From contig NZ_AP018437.1 in assembly GCF_003966975.1 (NCBI RefSeq), positions 434,001 through 498,000 of the forward strand: 64,000 nucleotides of DNA, given 5' to 3'. Every line of letters starts with the position of its first letter. The stretch's first letter is position 1. Positions 1 to 8,980 of the stretch are shown piece after piece. This stretch comes from Pelolinea submarina (GTDB lineage: Bacteria; Chloroflexota; Anaerolineae; Anaerolineales; Anaerolineaceae). The position numbers and the translations under genes are program-made. The notes under the pieces were generated by a model. The model saw only the letters and a program-made list of their open reading frames with translations. It ran no database searches and was not told the DNA's origin.

Positions 1-176
1 TGAAAGTATGCGCCCTGCTGGATAAACCCGAACGCCATAAAGTGGACATCACCATCGATTATCTGGGTTTTTCCATTCCGGATTATTTTGTGGTTGGGTA
101 TGGGCTGGACTATGATGAAAAAGGCCGCAACCTGCCGTATATCGCAGCTATCGATATCTCAAAAGAAGAGGAGTAA
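1..176 (+). CDS. hpt: Hypoxanthine phosphoribosyltransferase, C-terminal end (partial)
   Basis: This is the 3' end of a gene cut by the window edge; the reading frame is open from base 3 to TAA at 174-176. The visible residues include [12 protein letters not shown] and [12 protein letters not shown], the conserved C-terminal part of the Hpt family, where the FVVGYGLDY segment contacts the purine base. Known family role: it salvages hypoxanthine and guanine to IMP and GMP in the cytoplasm. The stop lies 3 bases before purA, so the two are almost certainly co-transcribed, which links IMP salvage to AMP synthesis. Recognition is confident although only about 57 residues are present. Confidence 0.88.
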   Translation, partial: KVCALLDKPERHKVDITIDYLGFSIPDYFVVGYGLDYDEKGRNLPYIAAIDISKEEE

Positions 177-179
177 GGC

Positions 180-1478
180 ATGCCTTTGGATTTGGTGATC
201 GGCGCCCAATGGGGCGATGAGGGCAAGGGCCGTGTGGTCGACCTGCTGGCTGAGAAATCCGATATCGTTGCGCGTTACAATGGCGGCGATAACGCCGGGC
301 ACACCGTTACGGTCGGCGAAAAAATCTACAAATTGCATGTTATTCCTACCGGCCTTATTCACCCGGGTGTCACCGGCGTGATCGGCAGCGGTATGGTGCT
401 CAATCCGCATACGTTGGTGGAAGAAATGACCCAACTGCGCGAGGCCGGCATCCAAATCACCCCGGAGCGGCTGTGGATCTCGGACGCTGTCCAATTGATA
501 ACCCCCGCGCATCGATTACTGGACCGTGCCAAAGACGCCGCCCTGGGCCGGGATAAGATTGGCACCACCGGGCGCGGCATCGGCCCGGCTTATACCGACA
601 AGGCCGCCCGCTCTGGGCTGCGCGCCGGTGAAATGCTTGACCCGACCTACTTCGCCGAACGCGTGGGCGAACACCTGGAAGAAGCCAACCGCCTGCTGGT
701 CGAATGGTATCACCAGGAGGGTATGGATATCCAGGCGGTTTTGAAAGAATACCTGGCCGCGGTGGAACAGCTGCGGCCTTACGTGCGCCGTGTAGGCCCG
801 CTGGTGCAGCAGGCTTTGAACGAAGGCAAGAATGTCCTGGCCGAAGGCGCGCAGGGCACACTGCTTGACCTGGAGCAGGGCACCTACCCGTATGTCACCA
901 GTTCCTGCACCACTGCCGCCGGCATCTTCAGCGGCCTGGGCATCGGCGTGCAACCGGTGCGTTCCATCGTGGGCGTGACCAAAGCCTTCCAAACACGCGT
1001 GGGTGCCGGGCCCTTCCCGACTGAGTTGGAAGGCGAGCTGGCGCAGTTCCTGCGCGGTACGGGAGAGAACCCCTGGGATGAATTCGGCACCACCACCGGC
1101 CGCCCGCGTCGGGTGGGCTGCCTCGACCTGGTGCTGCTCAACTACGCGCGCGAAATCAACGGCTTCACCGAATTGTTCCTGACCAAGCTGGATATCCTTT
1201 CGGGCTTGTCGGAAATTCCGGTGTGCGTGGCTTACCGCTGCGGTGATAAAACCCTGACGGCGCTGGATTTCTCCGGCGACGCGCGCCTGCTGGCGGAATG
1301 CAGCCCCATGTACGAAGTCCTGCCGGGTTGGGAAGAGGACCTGCGCGACGTAACGCGCTGGGAGGACCTGCCCGCCAATGCGCAGGCTTACGTGCAGTTC
1401 ATCGAAAAGCGTACCGGCCTGCCGGTGCGCAGTGTCTCGGTTGGGCCGGAGCGTTCGGCTCTGTTATACAAGGATTAA
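180..1478 (+). CDS. purA: Adenylosuccinate synthetase
   Basis: It makes adenylosuccinate from IMP, aspartate and GTP, the first committed step from IMP to AMP. The product has 432 residues, the normal family length. The N-terminal P-loop GAQWGDEGKG spans about residues 8-17 with Asp13 as catalytic base, and His41 lies in NGGDNAGHTV, as in the E. coli enzyme. The segment TTTGRPRR near residue 300 is the IMP/aspartate-binding loop. The ATG at 180 follows the Shine-Dalgarno-like AGAGGAG that overlaps the end of hpt. It sits between hpt and purB, giving an IMP to AMP module. Confidence 0.97.
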   Translation: MPLDLVIGAQWGDEGKGRVVDLLAEKSDIVARYNGGDNAGHTVTVGEKIYKLHVIPTGLIHPGVTGVIGSGMVLNPHTLVEEMTQLREAGIQITPERLWISDAVQLITPAHRLLDRAKDAALGRDKIGTTGRGIGPAYTDKAARSGLRAGEMLDPTYFAERVGEHLEEANRLLVEWYHQEGMDIQAVLKEYLAAVEQLRPYVRRVGPLVQQALNEGKNVLAEGAQGTLLDLEQGTYPYVTSSCTTAAGIFSGLGIGVQPVRSIVGVTKAFQTRVGAGPFPTELEGELAQFLRGTGENPWDEFGTTTGRPRRVGCLDLVLLNYAREINGFTELFLTKLDILSGLSEIPVCVAYRCGDKTLTALDFSGDARLLAECSPMYEVLPGWEEDLRDVTRWEDLPANAQAYVQFIEKRTGLPVRSVSVGPERSALLYKD

Positions 1479-1481
1479 GCT

Positions 1482-2870
1482 ATGGATGCCTTCGCGCGTT
1501 ACCAAAGTCCGTTCAGTTGGCGCTATGGCTCGCCGGAAATGCGCGCCGTGTGGAGCGAGGAGAACAAACGCCGGCTTTGGCGCGCGCTATGGGTAGCCCT
1601 GGCCGAAGCTCAGGTCGAATTTGACCTGGTGACCCCCGCGCAGTTGGATGAACTGAAAGCGCACGCGGATGATGTGGACGTGGCGCGCGCGCTGGAGATC
1701 GAAGCTGTCAACCAGCACGACCTGATGGCCGAGCTGCAGGTCTACGCCGCGCAGTGCCCGACGGCCGGCGGCGTGCTGCACCTGGGCGCCACCTCCATGG
1801 ACATCAAGGACAACGCCGAAGTGCTGCAAATGCGCCAGTCGCTCGACCTACTAATCCCCAAGCTGACTGCGGTGCTGAACGCTTTGGCTGATAAGGTGGA
1901 AACCTACGCTGACCAGCCCGTCATGGCCTTCACCCATTTACAGCCGGCCGAACCCACGACTTTAGGCTACCGCCTGGCTGCCACCGCCCAGGACTTGCTG
2001 GCGGATTACGAAGCCCTGACGACCCTGCGCGCTGACCTGAAAGGCAAGGGTTTCAAGGGTGCCGTTGGCACAGCCGCTTCCTACGTGATGCTGTATGGAT
2101 TGGAAGGACAGCAGCAATTGGAAGCGCTGGTCAGCCAATCGCTCAGCCTGCCCTTCTACGAAGTTACCTCCCAGACCTACACCCGCAAGCAGGACTACAA
2201 CCTGCTGTGCGCGTTGTCCGGCCTGGCGGCCACCGCCTACAAATTTGCCTTTGACCTGCGCCTGCTGCAGTCGGAAGTCATCGGCGAATTGGGTGAACCC
2301 TTCGGTGAGAAGCAGGTGGGTTCCTCCGCCATGCCCTTCAAACGCAATCCCATCCAGTCCGAGAAGGTCGACTCATTGGCGCGCGCGCTCAGCGCTGCCC
2401 CGCTGACCGCCTGGAACAACTACGCCAACTCGCTGCTCGAGCGCACCCTGGACGACAGCGCCAACCGCCGCACGCTCTTCCCGGAAGCCTTCCTGGCTCT
2501 GGACGAGATCCTGGCCACGTTGGAGAAAGTCATCGCCGGACTGCGCGTCAACCCGGCCGCTATGCAGGCCAACCTGGACAAGTTCGGCCCCTTCGCGGCG
2601 GTTGAACGCGTACTCATGGCCGCGGTCAAAGCCGGTGCCGACCGCCAGGAGTTGCACGAGGTCCTGCGCCAGCTCAGCATGCAGGCTTGGGCCGCCGTCC
2701 AGCAGGGTGATGCCAACCCACTGGCCGACCTGGCCGCGGGCGACACGCGCGTTACGCGCTGGCTCGCGCCCGATGCCATCCCGCCGCTCTTCGATGTGTC
2801 CGGCTACACCGGCCTGGCCGAGCAGCGCGCCTTGCAGATGGCTGTGCGTGTGCGCGAAGTTTGTAAGTAG
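1482..2870 (+). CDS. purB: Adenylosuccinate lyase
   Basis: This fumarase/aspartase-superfamily enzyme cleaves adenylosuccinate to AMP and fumarate, and SAICAR to AICAR in de novo purine synthesis. The product has 462 residues. The family signature SSAMPFKRNP lies at about residues 280-289 and carries the mobile catalytic-serine loop; THLQPAEPTTLGYR near residue 150 is the conserved second region with the catalytic histidine. The start is 3 bases after the purA stop, so translation is probably coupled. A C-rich repeat begins about 35 bases downstream of the stop. Confidence 0.96.
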   Translation: MDAFARYQSPFSWRYGSPEMRAVWSEENKRRLWRALWVALAEAQVEFDLVTPAQLDELKAHADDVDVARALEIEAVNQHDLMAELQVYAAQCPTAGGVLHLGATSMDIKDNAEVLQMRQSLDLLIPKLTAVLNALADKVETYADQPVMAFTHLQPAEPTTLGYRLAATAQDLLADYEALTTLRADLKGKGFKGAVGTAASYVMLYGLEGQQQLEALVSQSLSLPFYEVTSQTYTRKQDYNLLCALSGLAATAYKFAFDLRLLQSEVIGELGEPFGEKQVGSSAMPFKRNPIQSEKVDSLARALSAAPLTAWNNYANSLLERTLDDSANRRTLFPEAFLALDEILATLEKVIAGLRVNPAAMQANLDKFGPFAAVERVLMAAVKAGADRQELHEVLRQLSMQAWAAVQQGDANPLADLAAGDTRVTRWLAPDAIPPLFDVSGYTGLAEQRALQMAVRVREVCK

Positions 2871-2905
2871 GTATTTCAGCCTCCTCCGACCCCCATTAGA
2901 TTATG

Positions 2906-3012
2906 GCCCCCTCCCAGCCTCCCCCAAAGTCTGGCGACTTTATGGGAGGAGTAAAAGGTTTTAATTCCTCCCATATTTTTGGAACAAAAATGGGGGAGGT
3001 TAGGAGGGGGCT
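2906..3012. repeat. C-rich/G-rich hairpin repeat, copy 1
   Basis: A near-palindromic element runs from a GCCCCCTCCCAGCCTCCC arm to a GGGGGAGGTTAGGAGGGGGC arm, with a smaller inner hairpin (CTGGCGACTTTATGGGAGG). Related copies lie at 10972-11077, 11540-11583 and 12831-12903, with a partial copy near 8710. The outer arms are conserved while the centre varies, as expected for a mobile or structure-selected intergenic repeat. It sits just after purB. The rest of 2871-3142 shows no credible gene. Confidence 0.75.
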
Positions 3013-3142
3013 AGTCGCTGGATGGAAGCTTTGTCGACGGGACTATTGCCATAGCAGCGCGCAAAAAAATTGCCGTTCAAATTCACACACGCGTTGGTTA
3101 AAGCAATTATTAAAACATACAGGACTTATTTACGTGGATTAG

Positions 3143-3177
3143 AAAGAGCAGGGCAGTGATAACTGCCCTGCTCTTTT
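3143..3177 (-). terminator. Bidirectional rho-independent terminator
   Basis: A perfect 15-bp stem (AAAGAGCAGGGCAGT with ACTGCCCTGCTCTTT) and a 4-base loop end in a short T run on either strand. It lies 6 bases beyond the stop of the minus-strand beta-helix gene and also downstream of purB, so it can stop both transcripts. Confidence 0.85.
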
Positions 3178-3182
3178 ATGAT

Positions 3183-6100
3183 TTACGGGACCAGCGCGAC
3201 GATGTTATCTCTGTCGAGGCTGGAGTAGAAATTCCTTCCATTGCATCTGAAATAATTATTGATGTTCTTGAACAGTATTTCCGGCGAGTTTACATAAACT
3301 AAACCGTATATCCCGTTGAGGAAGATAGAACTATTTGACATTGAAAGGTCATAGCCGTTGGTGTCGATATAAGCACCGGAGTCCTGGTTGGACCATGTGT
3401 TCAAATTACTTGCGCTAACGGCCCCGTTGCTTTCGATTTTCAACCCGTTTTCATTATTATATGAAAGGTACAGGTTGGACAGGCTTACAGCAGTGCCCTG
3501 GCCGTTGGCTATAATATTCAAACCGGATAGCAAGTTGTTGTAGGCTGTAAAACTCTGCACTTTAACGCTTCCATTGGTATTGATATTCAGCCCGTCCCAT
3601 CCGTTCCCAACAGCCTGGTTGGTTCCGGTAATGGTCACGCTGCCTGTGCCGCCCAGGTTATTAATGGAGATACCTTCGCGTCCGTTGCCGTTCACACCAA
3701 AATTGGAGAGCGTCACGTTTCCGCTGCTCGTTCCAGCCAACCCGGATTGTTCATTGCCGCTGAAGTGGTTTGTCCCGCCGATTACTACGTTTCCGCCCAC
3801 CTCATAGGTCATGCCATTCACGAAGTAGCGAGTGTATTCGGAGGCATCGTGGTTGATGGACAAGCGGTAATAGCCGCTGTTGCTGGTGCTGTTTACTTCA
3901 ACCCAGTACCCGCCGCCCGCATCCGTTCCGGGGGTCCACTCAATCTCGTAAGAACTGTCAGTCACGTGGTTAATAGTGAAGCCTTCCGTGATTTCGATCA
4001 GGTTATCTTCTTCGTCCATGACATACAGCTTTAGGATGGGATCGAAACTAAAAAGGTTCAGGAAATTCATTTCAGTATCGGTTCCGTCCGCTAGAAGCGT
4101 GATGGTATAGGTCGTTTCGGCTTCCGCGTCAAAGCCCCAAAAGTCAGAGCCCTGGCTTGGGTTGAGGTAATTCTGTACTGTTTCCCCGCTGCTCATTTTG
4201 TTCCAATTCATGTTGTTGCCGTTTGCGTCGACTTTTGTGATCAGTAGGGAACCGTTGGTAGTGGCCTGAATGCCGGTCATTGTATTATTGCTGGCAATTA
4301 CACCGGTCAAAATCAGGTTGGCGGCTGTGCCCTCAAATTTGTTGGAGACAGTGATGCCGGTTTGCCGGTTTTCGTTGCCTTCCACGGTTTTCAGGGTGAT
4401 AATGCCTTTTGAGTACAATTCCATACCCACGCCGTTGTTTCCTTTGGCATACACATTGGTCAACGTAATCGTACCCTTTCCGCTGCATACCCCCGCATTT
4501 TCCAGGCAGTTATCCAGGTACAACCCACTTCCGCTTTGGTTATTGGAAATTTCCACATTTTTCAGGATGATATTGCCTGTTGCGCGCATCTGCGCCCCGT
4601 AGCCGTTATTCCGCACGTTCAGGTTATTGATGGTGATGATCTTGGCGGGATGATCCTCACTTAATCGGATCCCTGCGCTGTTGGTTGCCCGGCCGTTGTC
4701 AACAACGTCCAAATTACTGATTAAGAGACTTCCGCTGGAGTTGATTACCAATCCATCCCAGCCATTTGAATTGGTAAAGTTTTCACCCGTGAAGCTGATC
4801 GTTCCGGTTCCCCATCCGGAATTATCCATATCCAGCGGATCCTGCCCGCCGGTCAAGGTAATGCCTTCGGTGCCATTATCGGAAACATGGATACCGGAAA
4901 GCGTGATGCTGCTGTTTCCGGTGGTCGTTACGGCCAACCCGGTAGTTGAATTCGTGTGCCCTTCAATACCGTTGATTTTCACATTGCCGCCGGCTGTAAT
5001 CATTGTGCCGCAGGCGTAATAGAATCTCTCGTAAGTGTCCGGGTCGTCGTCGTTCCACGATAGGCGGTAGAATCCGTCGTTGCTGGAACTGCCGGCCAGC
5101 ATGTAATAATTCTGTGTTTCTGTGTAGCCGAAATCGCTGGGCAGGAATGTGAAGGAACATTCGCCGGGTGTCGATTCGCAGTCGATAGTCACGGGAATCG
5201 ACTCATCCGTCTTGGCGTCGTACAGCTCGATCACCGGTTGGAAATCAGCACGGTTCAACGGCCAGGTGGCATCCGCCCTCATCAGGATCACTTGTGCGCT
5301 ATCAGAAGCGGCTGCAAAATTCCAGCGATCCAATCCATGGGACTGATTGTAAAAATCAATCAGTGTAAATCCGCTGTCACTCTCTTTACCCAACCAGCCA
5401 TTTCTCATGGCATTGTTGTTGACGTTGATATTGGTGACTAGAACCTGGCCGTCGGTATCGATATATAGACCTGATCCATTGTTGTTTTCGGAATTGACAT
5501 TTACCAATGTCATGCCTGCTCTTGAACCGCCGCCGGTGTTGGATATATTGATCCCGGTATCGTTGTTCTCGTTAGCGTTGACATCTTTCAATGTGATTAA
5601 ACCTTTGCTGACAGCTTGCAGGCCGAAGGACTGGTTATGGCTGAATTCGCAATTGGTCAGTGAAATCGGCATGGCTTTGGCCGTGTCCCGGTTGCTCAAA
5701 TCAGCCCCGCCCTGGGAGTTGTTATTTGATGACGTATTCTTGATCAGAATTGACCCGTTCGAGCGGGCCAGGATTCCAATGCCATTGTTGTTATTGATGT
5801 AGGCATCCGTTAAACTGATATTGCCTTTCCCGTCGCCGCTATTTTCCAGTTTGGCGCCAAAACAGTTATTCCCTTCAAGCGTCAATCCGTTAATGGTGAT
5901 GGTTCCCTTGCTGGAAACGACCAGCGCGGCTCCCCAATCCTGTTGAGTTTCATAAACTTCCAGGTCGGTGATGGTTACGCTCATGCTGCCGGAAGCGGAA
6001 TTGTTCATGAGTACGATACTGTCGCTGTCTTGCGTATTGCTGGCACTCACTGCTTTGACGATGATCTTACCCAGCGTATCGATTTCAACACCTCTACTAT

Positions 6101-8399
6101 TATTATTGTTGCTGGAAAGATCGGAGAGCGTTACCGTACCGGCGGCATACACGCGCACCCCGATACTGTTGTTGCTGGCATCATTGCGGTTATCAGCCAG
6201 TGAGGATTTGATGGTAACAACTCCCGCACGCTGCAGTTCATAGGAGCTGGATTCCTGGTTATAGATCTCAGGACCGCAGATATATACCCCATACCTGTTG
6301 TTTTCAGAAGTTACGAAATCGGAGATGCTGACTGGTTTTTGTGAAACAACATGGATACCGCTGACTCCGATTCCCCAATTGTTGATAGTACCATTTTGGT
6401 TGAACTCGTTAATGGATTGAGAATCCTTGGTGAGGTTGATCGTCACCGACGCCGGACTGGTCATGGAAACGTTTTGCCAGCCGCCATTCAGGTAAGCTTT
6501 GGTGTGGATGCCTTCAATTTGCAGACCATCGCCTGCGTTGGAATCCGCTACGCAGTTGGTCACCGTTACTTTGCCGCGTGTGGCGATATAGATGCCGTCA
6601 TCGTTTTTGTTGTTGAAGGCGGTGCTGTCAAGCAGATTGACCGATCCCAGCGTACTCACGTGAATGCCGCCCTGTTGGTTATCGGCTGCGTTGACCTTTT
6701 TGAACGTTGTATTGACCACGGCGGAAGGGGCGCTTTCCAGCGTGTCAAGATAGATTCCCCAGGCGCCGTTCGTGTCCGCCGCAATGTTCTCGAGCAGTGC
6801 GCTGCCTCCACTCAGGTTCAAGCGAATGCCGTTGGCTCTGTTGTCGTTTGCGGAGATATTGCGCAGTGTTGCTCCGCGTGCGTTGATCAGGATCCCGTCA
6901 TCTGAATTTTCGATGATAACGGCTCCGTCGATTGTTACCATGCCTTTAAGCGAAGTAAGGCTGATGCCTGTCAACCCCGATTGCTTCACAGTAACATCGG
7001 ATAGACTGATATTTCCGCTGGCGTTGATTTCAATGCCGTTTCTATAATTTGAATATGCGGAAAGGTTCTTCAGCGTAACTGTTCCCGCATTGATGATGCA
7101 CAAGCCGCTGCAGGATTCAGTTGACTCACGCCCATTTGACCCAAAATTGAGATTGTCCAGGACAACGGATTTTCCTGCGGCCTGGATCCAAATTCCATAT
7201 TGGTCGTTCTCCTGCGTACTGCAATCGCTGATATTGAGCGAGCCAAAACCGTCAATCATAATACCATTAGCATTACTCTGGCTTATTACGCCGTCCAATG
7301 TCACGCGGCCTTTCGAACTGACCTTGACCCCATCACCAGTATTGAAACGAATCTCGCTGTCGGTGATGGTGAGATTCCCGGAAATTTGATTTTCCACCCA
7401 AATTCCATGGCCGTTGTTAGTGATGTGGTTGCTGTTGATACCGGTCAGGTTGATATCGCCTTTGTGGTCCTTGATGTGAATCCCGTCCGTATCGGTCATG
7501 TAGGAAGTCACATTGGTCATTTCCAGCGTGCCGGTTACCGAGTTGACTTCAAAAGGTCCGCTGCTGTTTGTGACGCTTACACCGCCGGTTACAATGAACC
7601 CCGACAAAGTGAACCCGCCCGGCAGGTTGGTTAACGTCAGTGTATTGGCGATGGTCGGATAAACACCGCTGGTGGGAATTCCTGTCAAACCTCGTAACGT
7701 GTTCAGGTTTGTCAGCGATCCGTCAATCAGGACCGCTTCCTTATATAAACCTTTTTCAACGTAAATATTCCCGTCGTCCGGTGCGGTGCCGTTGATCTGG
7801 ATATAGTCGATGGCAGATTGGATGGGATTAGCCAGCCCATCAACGCAGTTGGCTGCTCCGTTGCACGCGCCCGCGGTTTGGTAGAAGCTGTATGTCACGC
7901 CGCCGGAGGTGAAATACGGATCGGGAACTTCCTCAATCCCCTGCTGGCCGGATTGCGTACCGGCGTCAACCGTTTCTTCTTCAGTGGCTTCATTTTCGGG
8001 AGACTCCATTTCCGCGGGGAGTTCGTCTTCCTCGTCCGTCCCGCCTTCATCCGGGCTGATCATTTGCGGATCTTCAGGTTCGCTTGCGGGCGATTCCGGT
8101 TCCGATTCCGGCTGTGTCTCGGAAGGTTCCGTCCCGGTGTCGATTACCTCTTGCGGATGCTCCGGAGAGGTCTCGTCGTCCCCTTCGTCCGGCAGCGCTT
8201 CCTCTGGTGTTCCTTCCTGTGTGTCCGGCGTCAGGGCTGCCTGTTCATCCGGGTCCGTTGTATCAGCCGGGGTGCTTTCCACCGCTGCCGCTTCTTCCGG
8301 CGCGGCCGGCGGTTCAGCCCCATCGGCATAGATCCTGCCGTTTATCATGAGCACGGTTATCAGTATCATAATGGGTAAGAATAAGAAATTTTTCTTCAT
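3183..8399 (-). CDS. Giant secreted right-handed parallel beta-helix protein
   Basis: A 1738-residue exported protein of unknown function. Residues 1-25 form a signal peptide ending in YA. Residues 26 to about 160 are a highly acidic Pro/Glu/Asp/Thr-rich linker. From about residue 180 to the end there are dozens of PbH1-type coils of the pattern NNxxxGIxIxxxGxVxLxNV, the fold of pectate-lyase-like surface proteins. The helix is interrupted twice, at about residues 1000-1128 and 1398-1530, by homologous beta-sandwich insertions resembling bacterial pre-peptidase C-terminal domains (each ends in an SGYYRLS/DGFYRLS-type motif). No sorting motif or membrane anchor is visible at the C-terminus. 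AGGAGG lies just upstream of the ATG. It could be a carbohydrate-binding, adhesive or S-layer-associated protein; no catalytic residues were assigned. Confidence 0.88.
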   Translation of the reverse strand: MKKNFLFLPIMILITVLMINGRIYADGAEPPAAPEEAAAVESTPADTTDPDEQAALTPDTQEGTPEEALPDEGDDETSPEHPQEVIDTGTEPSETQPESEPESPASEPEDPQMISPDEGGTDEEDELPAEMESPENEATEEETVDAGTQSGQQGIEEVPDPYFTSGGVTYSFYQTAGACNGAANCVDGLANPIQSAIDYIQINGTAPDDGNIYVEKGLYKEAVLIDGSLTNLNTLRGLTGIPTSGVYPTIANTLTLTNLPGGFTLSGFIVTGGVSVTNSSGPFEVNSVTGTLEMTNVTSYMTDTDGIHIKDHKGDINLTGINSNHITNNGHGIWVENQISGNLTITDSEIRFNTGDGVKVSSKGRVTLDGVISQSNANGIMIDGFGSLNISDCSTQENDQYGIWIQAAGKSVVLDNLNFGSNGRESTESCSGLCIINAGTVTLKNLSAYSNYRNGIEINASGNISLSDVTVKQSGLTGISLTSLKGMVTIDGAVIIENSDDGILINARGATLRNISANDNRANGIRLNLSGGSALLENIAADTNGAWGIYLDTLESAPSAVVNTTFKKVNAADNQQGGIHVSTLGSVNLLDSTAFNNKNDDGIYIATRGKVTVTNCVADSNAGDGLQIEGIHTKAYLNGGWQNVSMTSPASVTINLTKDSQSINEFNQNGTINNWGIGVSGIHVVSQKPVSISDFVTSENNRYGVYICGPEIYNQESSSYELQRAGVVTIKSSLADNRNDASNNSIGVRVYAAGTVTLSDLSSNNNNSRGVEIDTLGKIIVKAVSASNTQDSDSIVLMNNSASGSMSVTITDLEVYETQQDWGAALVVSSKGTITINGLTLEGNNCFGAKLENSGDGKGNISLTDAYINNNNGIGILARSNGSILIKNTSSNNNSQGGADLSNRDTAKAMPISLTNCEFSHNQSFGLQAVSKGLITLKDVNANENNDTGINISNTGGGSRAGMTLVNVNSENNNGSGLYIDTDGQVLVTNINVNNNAMRNGWLGKESDSGFTLIDFYNQSHGLDRWNFAAASDSAQVILMRADATWPLNRADFQPVIELYDAKTDESIPVTIDCESTPGECSFTFLPSDFGYTETQNYYMLAGSSSNDGFYRLSWNDDDPDTYERFYYACGTMITAGGNVKINGIEGHTNSTTGLAVTTTGNSSITLSGIHVSDNGTEGITLTGGQDPLDMDNSGWGTGTISFTGENFTNSNGWDGLVINSSGSLLISNLDVVDNGRATNSAGIRLSEDHPAKIITINNLNVRNNGYGAQMRATGNIILKNVEISNNQSGSGLYLDNCLENAGVCSGKGTITLTNVYAKGNNGVGMELYSKGIITLKTVEGNENRQTGITVSNKFEGTAANLILTGVIASNNTMTGIQATTNGSLLITKVDANGNNMNWNKMSSGETVQNYLNPSQGSDFWGFDAEAETTYTITLLADGTDTEMNFLNLFSFDPILKLYVMDEEDNLIEITEGFTINHVTDSSYEIEWTPGTDAGGGYWVEVNSTSNSGYYRLSINHDASEYTRYFVNGMTYEVGGNVVIGGTNHFSGNEQSGLAGTSSGNVTLSNFGVNGNGREGISINNLGGTGSVTITGTNQAVGNGWDGLNINTNGSVKVQSFTAYNNLLSGLNIIANGQGTAVSLSNLYLSYNNENGLKIESNGAVSASNLNTWSNQDSGAYIDTNGYDLSMSNSSIFLNGIYGLVYVNSPEILFKNINNYFRCNGRNFYSSLDRDNIVALVP

Positions 8400-8709
8400 T
8401 GAGTGAGCCTCCTGCTTGATCGATTTTTGCCAAGTTCGCTGATTTTTCTTAATATCCCGCCTGGCTTGGCTGCACGACTTACGTGTGTTTAGGGGATTAT
8501 GGTTAATATTTGAGTCACGTGAAAAATGTCACCCTCGCGTGATTCCTCCAAGACATCCCCGTGGGGTTAGGGGAAATTATATTTACGGTAGTTCCAAAAT
8601 AGGTGTGCAGACAGCACACAATCTGTTTTTCCTGGACCCTTCAGCCCCTGCTCAACCCCTCTCGGTTCCCTCTCAGCCTTTCTTCACGTTCCTGGCGTTC
8701 CTTTTGTCT

Positions 8710-8740
8710 GCCCCCTCCTAACCTCCCCCATATTGGATGG
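8710..8740. repeat. Partial copy of the C-rich/G-rich repeat
   Basis: GCCCCCTCCTAACCTCCCCC matches the reverse complement of the right arm of the element seen at 2906-3012. A G-rich counterpart (AGGGGAGGA) lies about 85 bases further on, after two unrelated hairpins, so this may be an expanded or disrupted copy. Confidence 0.5.
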
Positions 8741-8945
8741 AGTACTCATTCCGGGGACAGCTCGAGGCTGTTCCGGAATGTGCATCTCCGCTCTTTGCTC
8801 TTGCAAAGAGCTTCGAAAAATAGGGGAGGAACGAAGGGACGGGAGATTTACAGTCCGAGAAGAAAAAAAAGATCGTTAAATTGTTAAATACAGGGAGTTT
8901 AATTCCCTGTATTATGTATTAATGTAGGGAGCATAGATCCTTGTT

Positions 8946-8974
8946 TTTACTTTTAATCAAATTTCTCGTATAAT
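8946..8974 (+). promoter_or_regulatory. Sigma70-type promoter of a leaderless gene
   Basis: TTTACT and a perfect TATAAT (8969-8974) are separated by 17 bases. The ATG of the ATPase gene follows 6 bases after the -10 box, so the transcript is predicted to start at or within a base or two of the start codon. No Shine-Dalgarno sequence is present, which agrees with leaderless translation. Confidence 0.6.
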
Positions 8975-8980
8975 GGAAAC

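Larger units (their letters stand above)
8400..8980. other. Intergenic region with hairpins and a partial repeat
   Basis: No convincing gene is seen in these 581 bases. They hold the upstream region of the beta-helix gene (including a TCACGTGA palindrome at 8516-8523), a partial C-rich repeat at about 8710-8740, two hairpins at about 8749-8820 (arms ATTCCGG/CCGGAAT and GCTCTTTGC/GCAAAGAGC), a 10-bp stem at 8887-8913, and the promoter of the next gene. Confidence 0.6.

Noticed and set aside
2900-3142. Plus-strand frame of 79 codons starting in the C-rich repeat.
   Set aside because: Its first part is translated repeat sequence that reappears in other repeat copies, and it has no ribosome site; it is not a gene.
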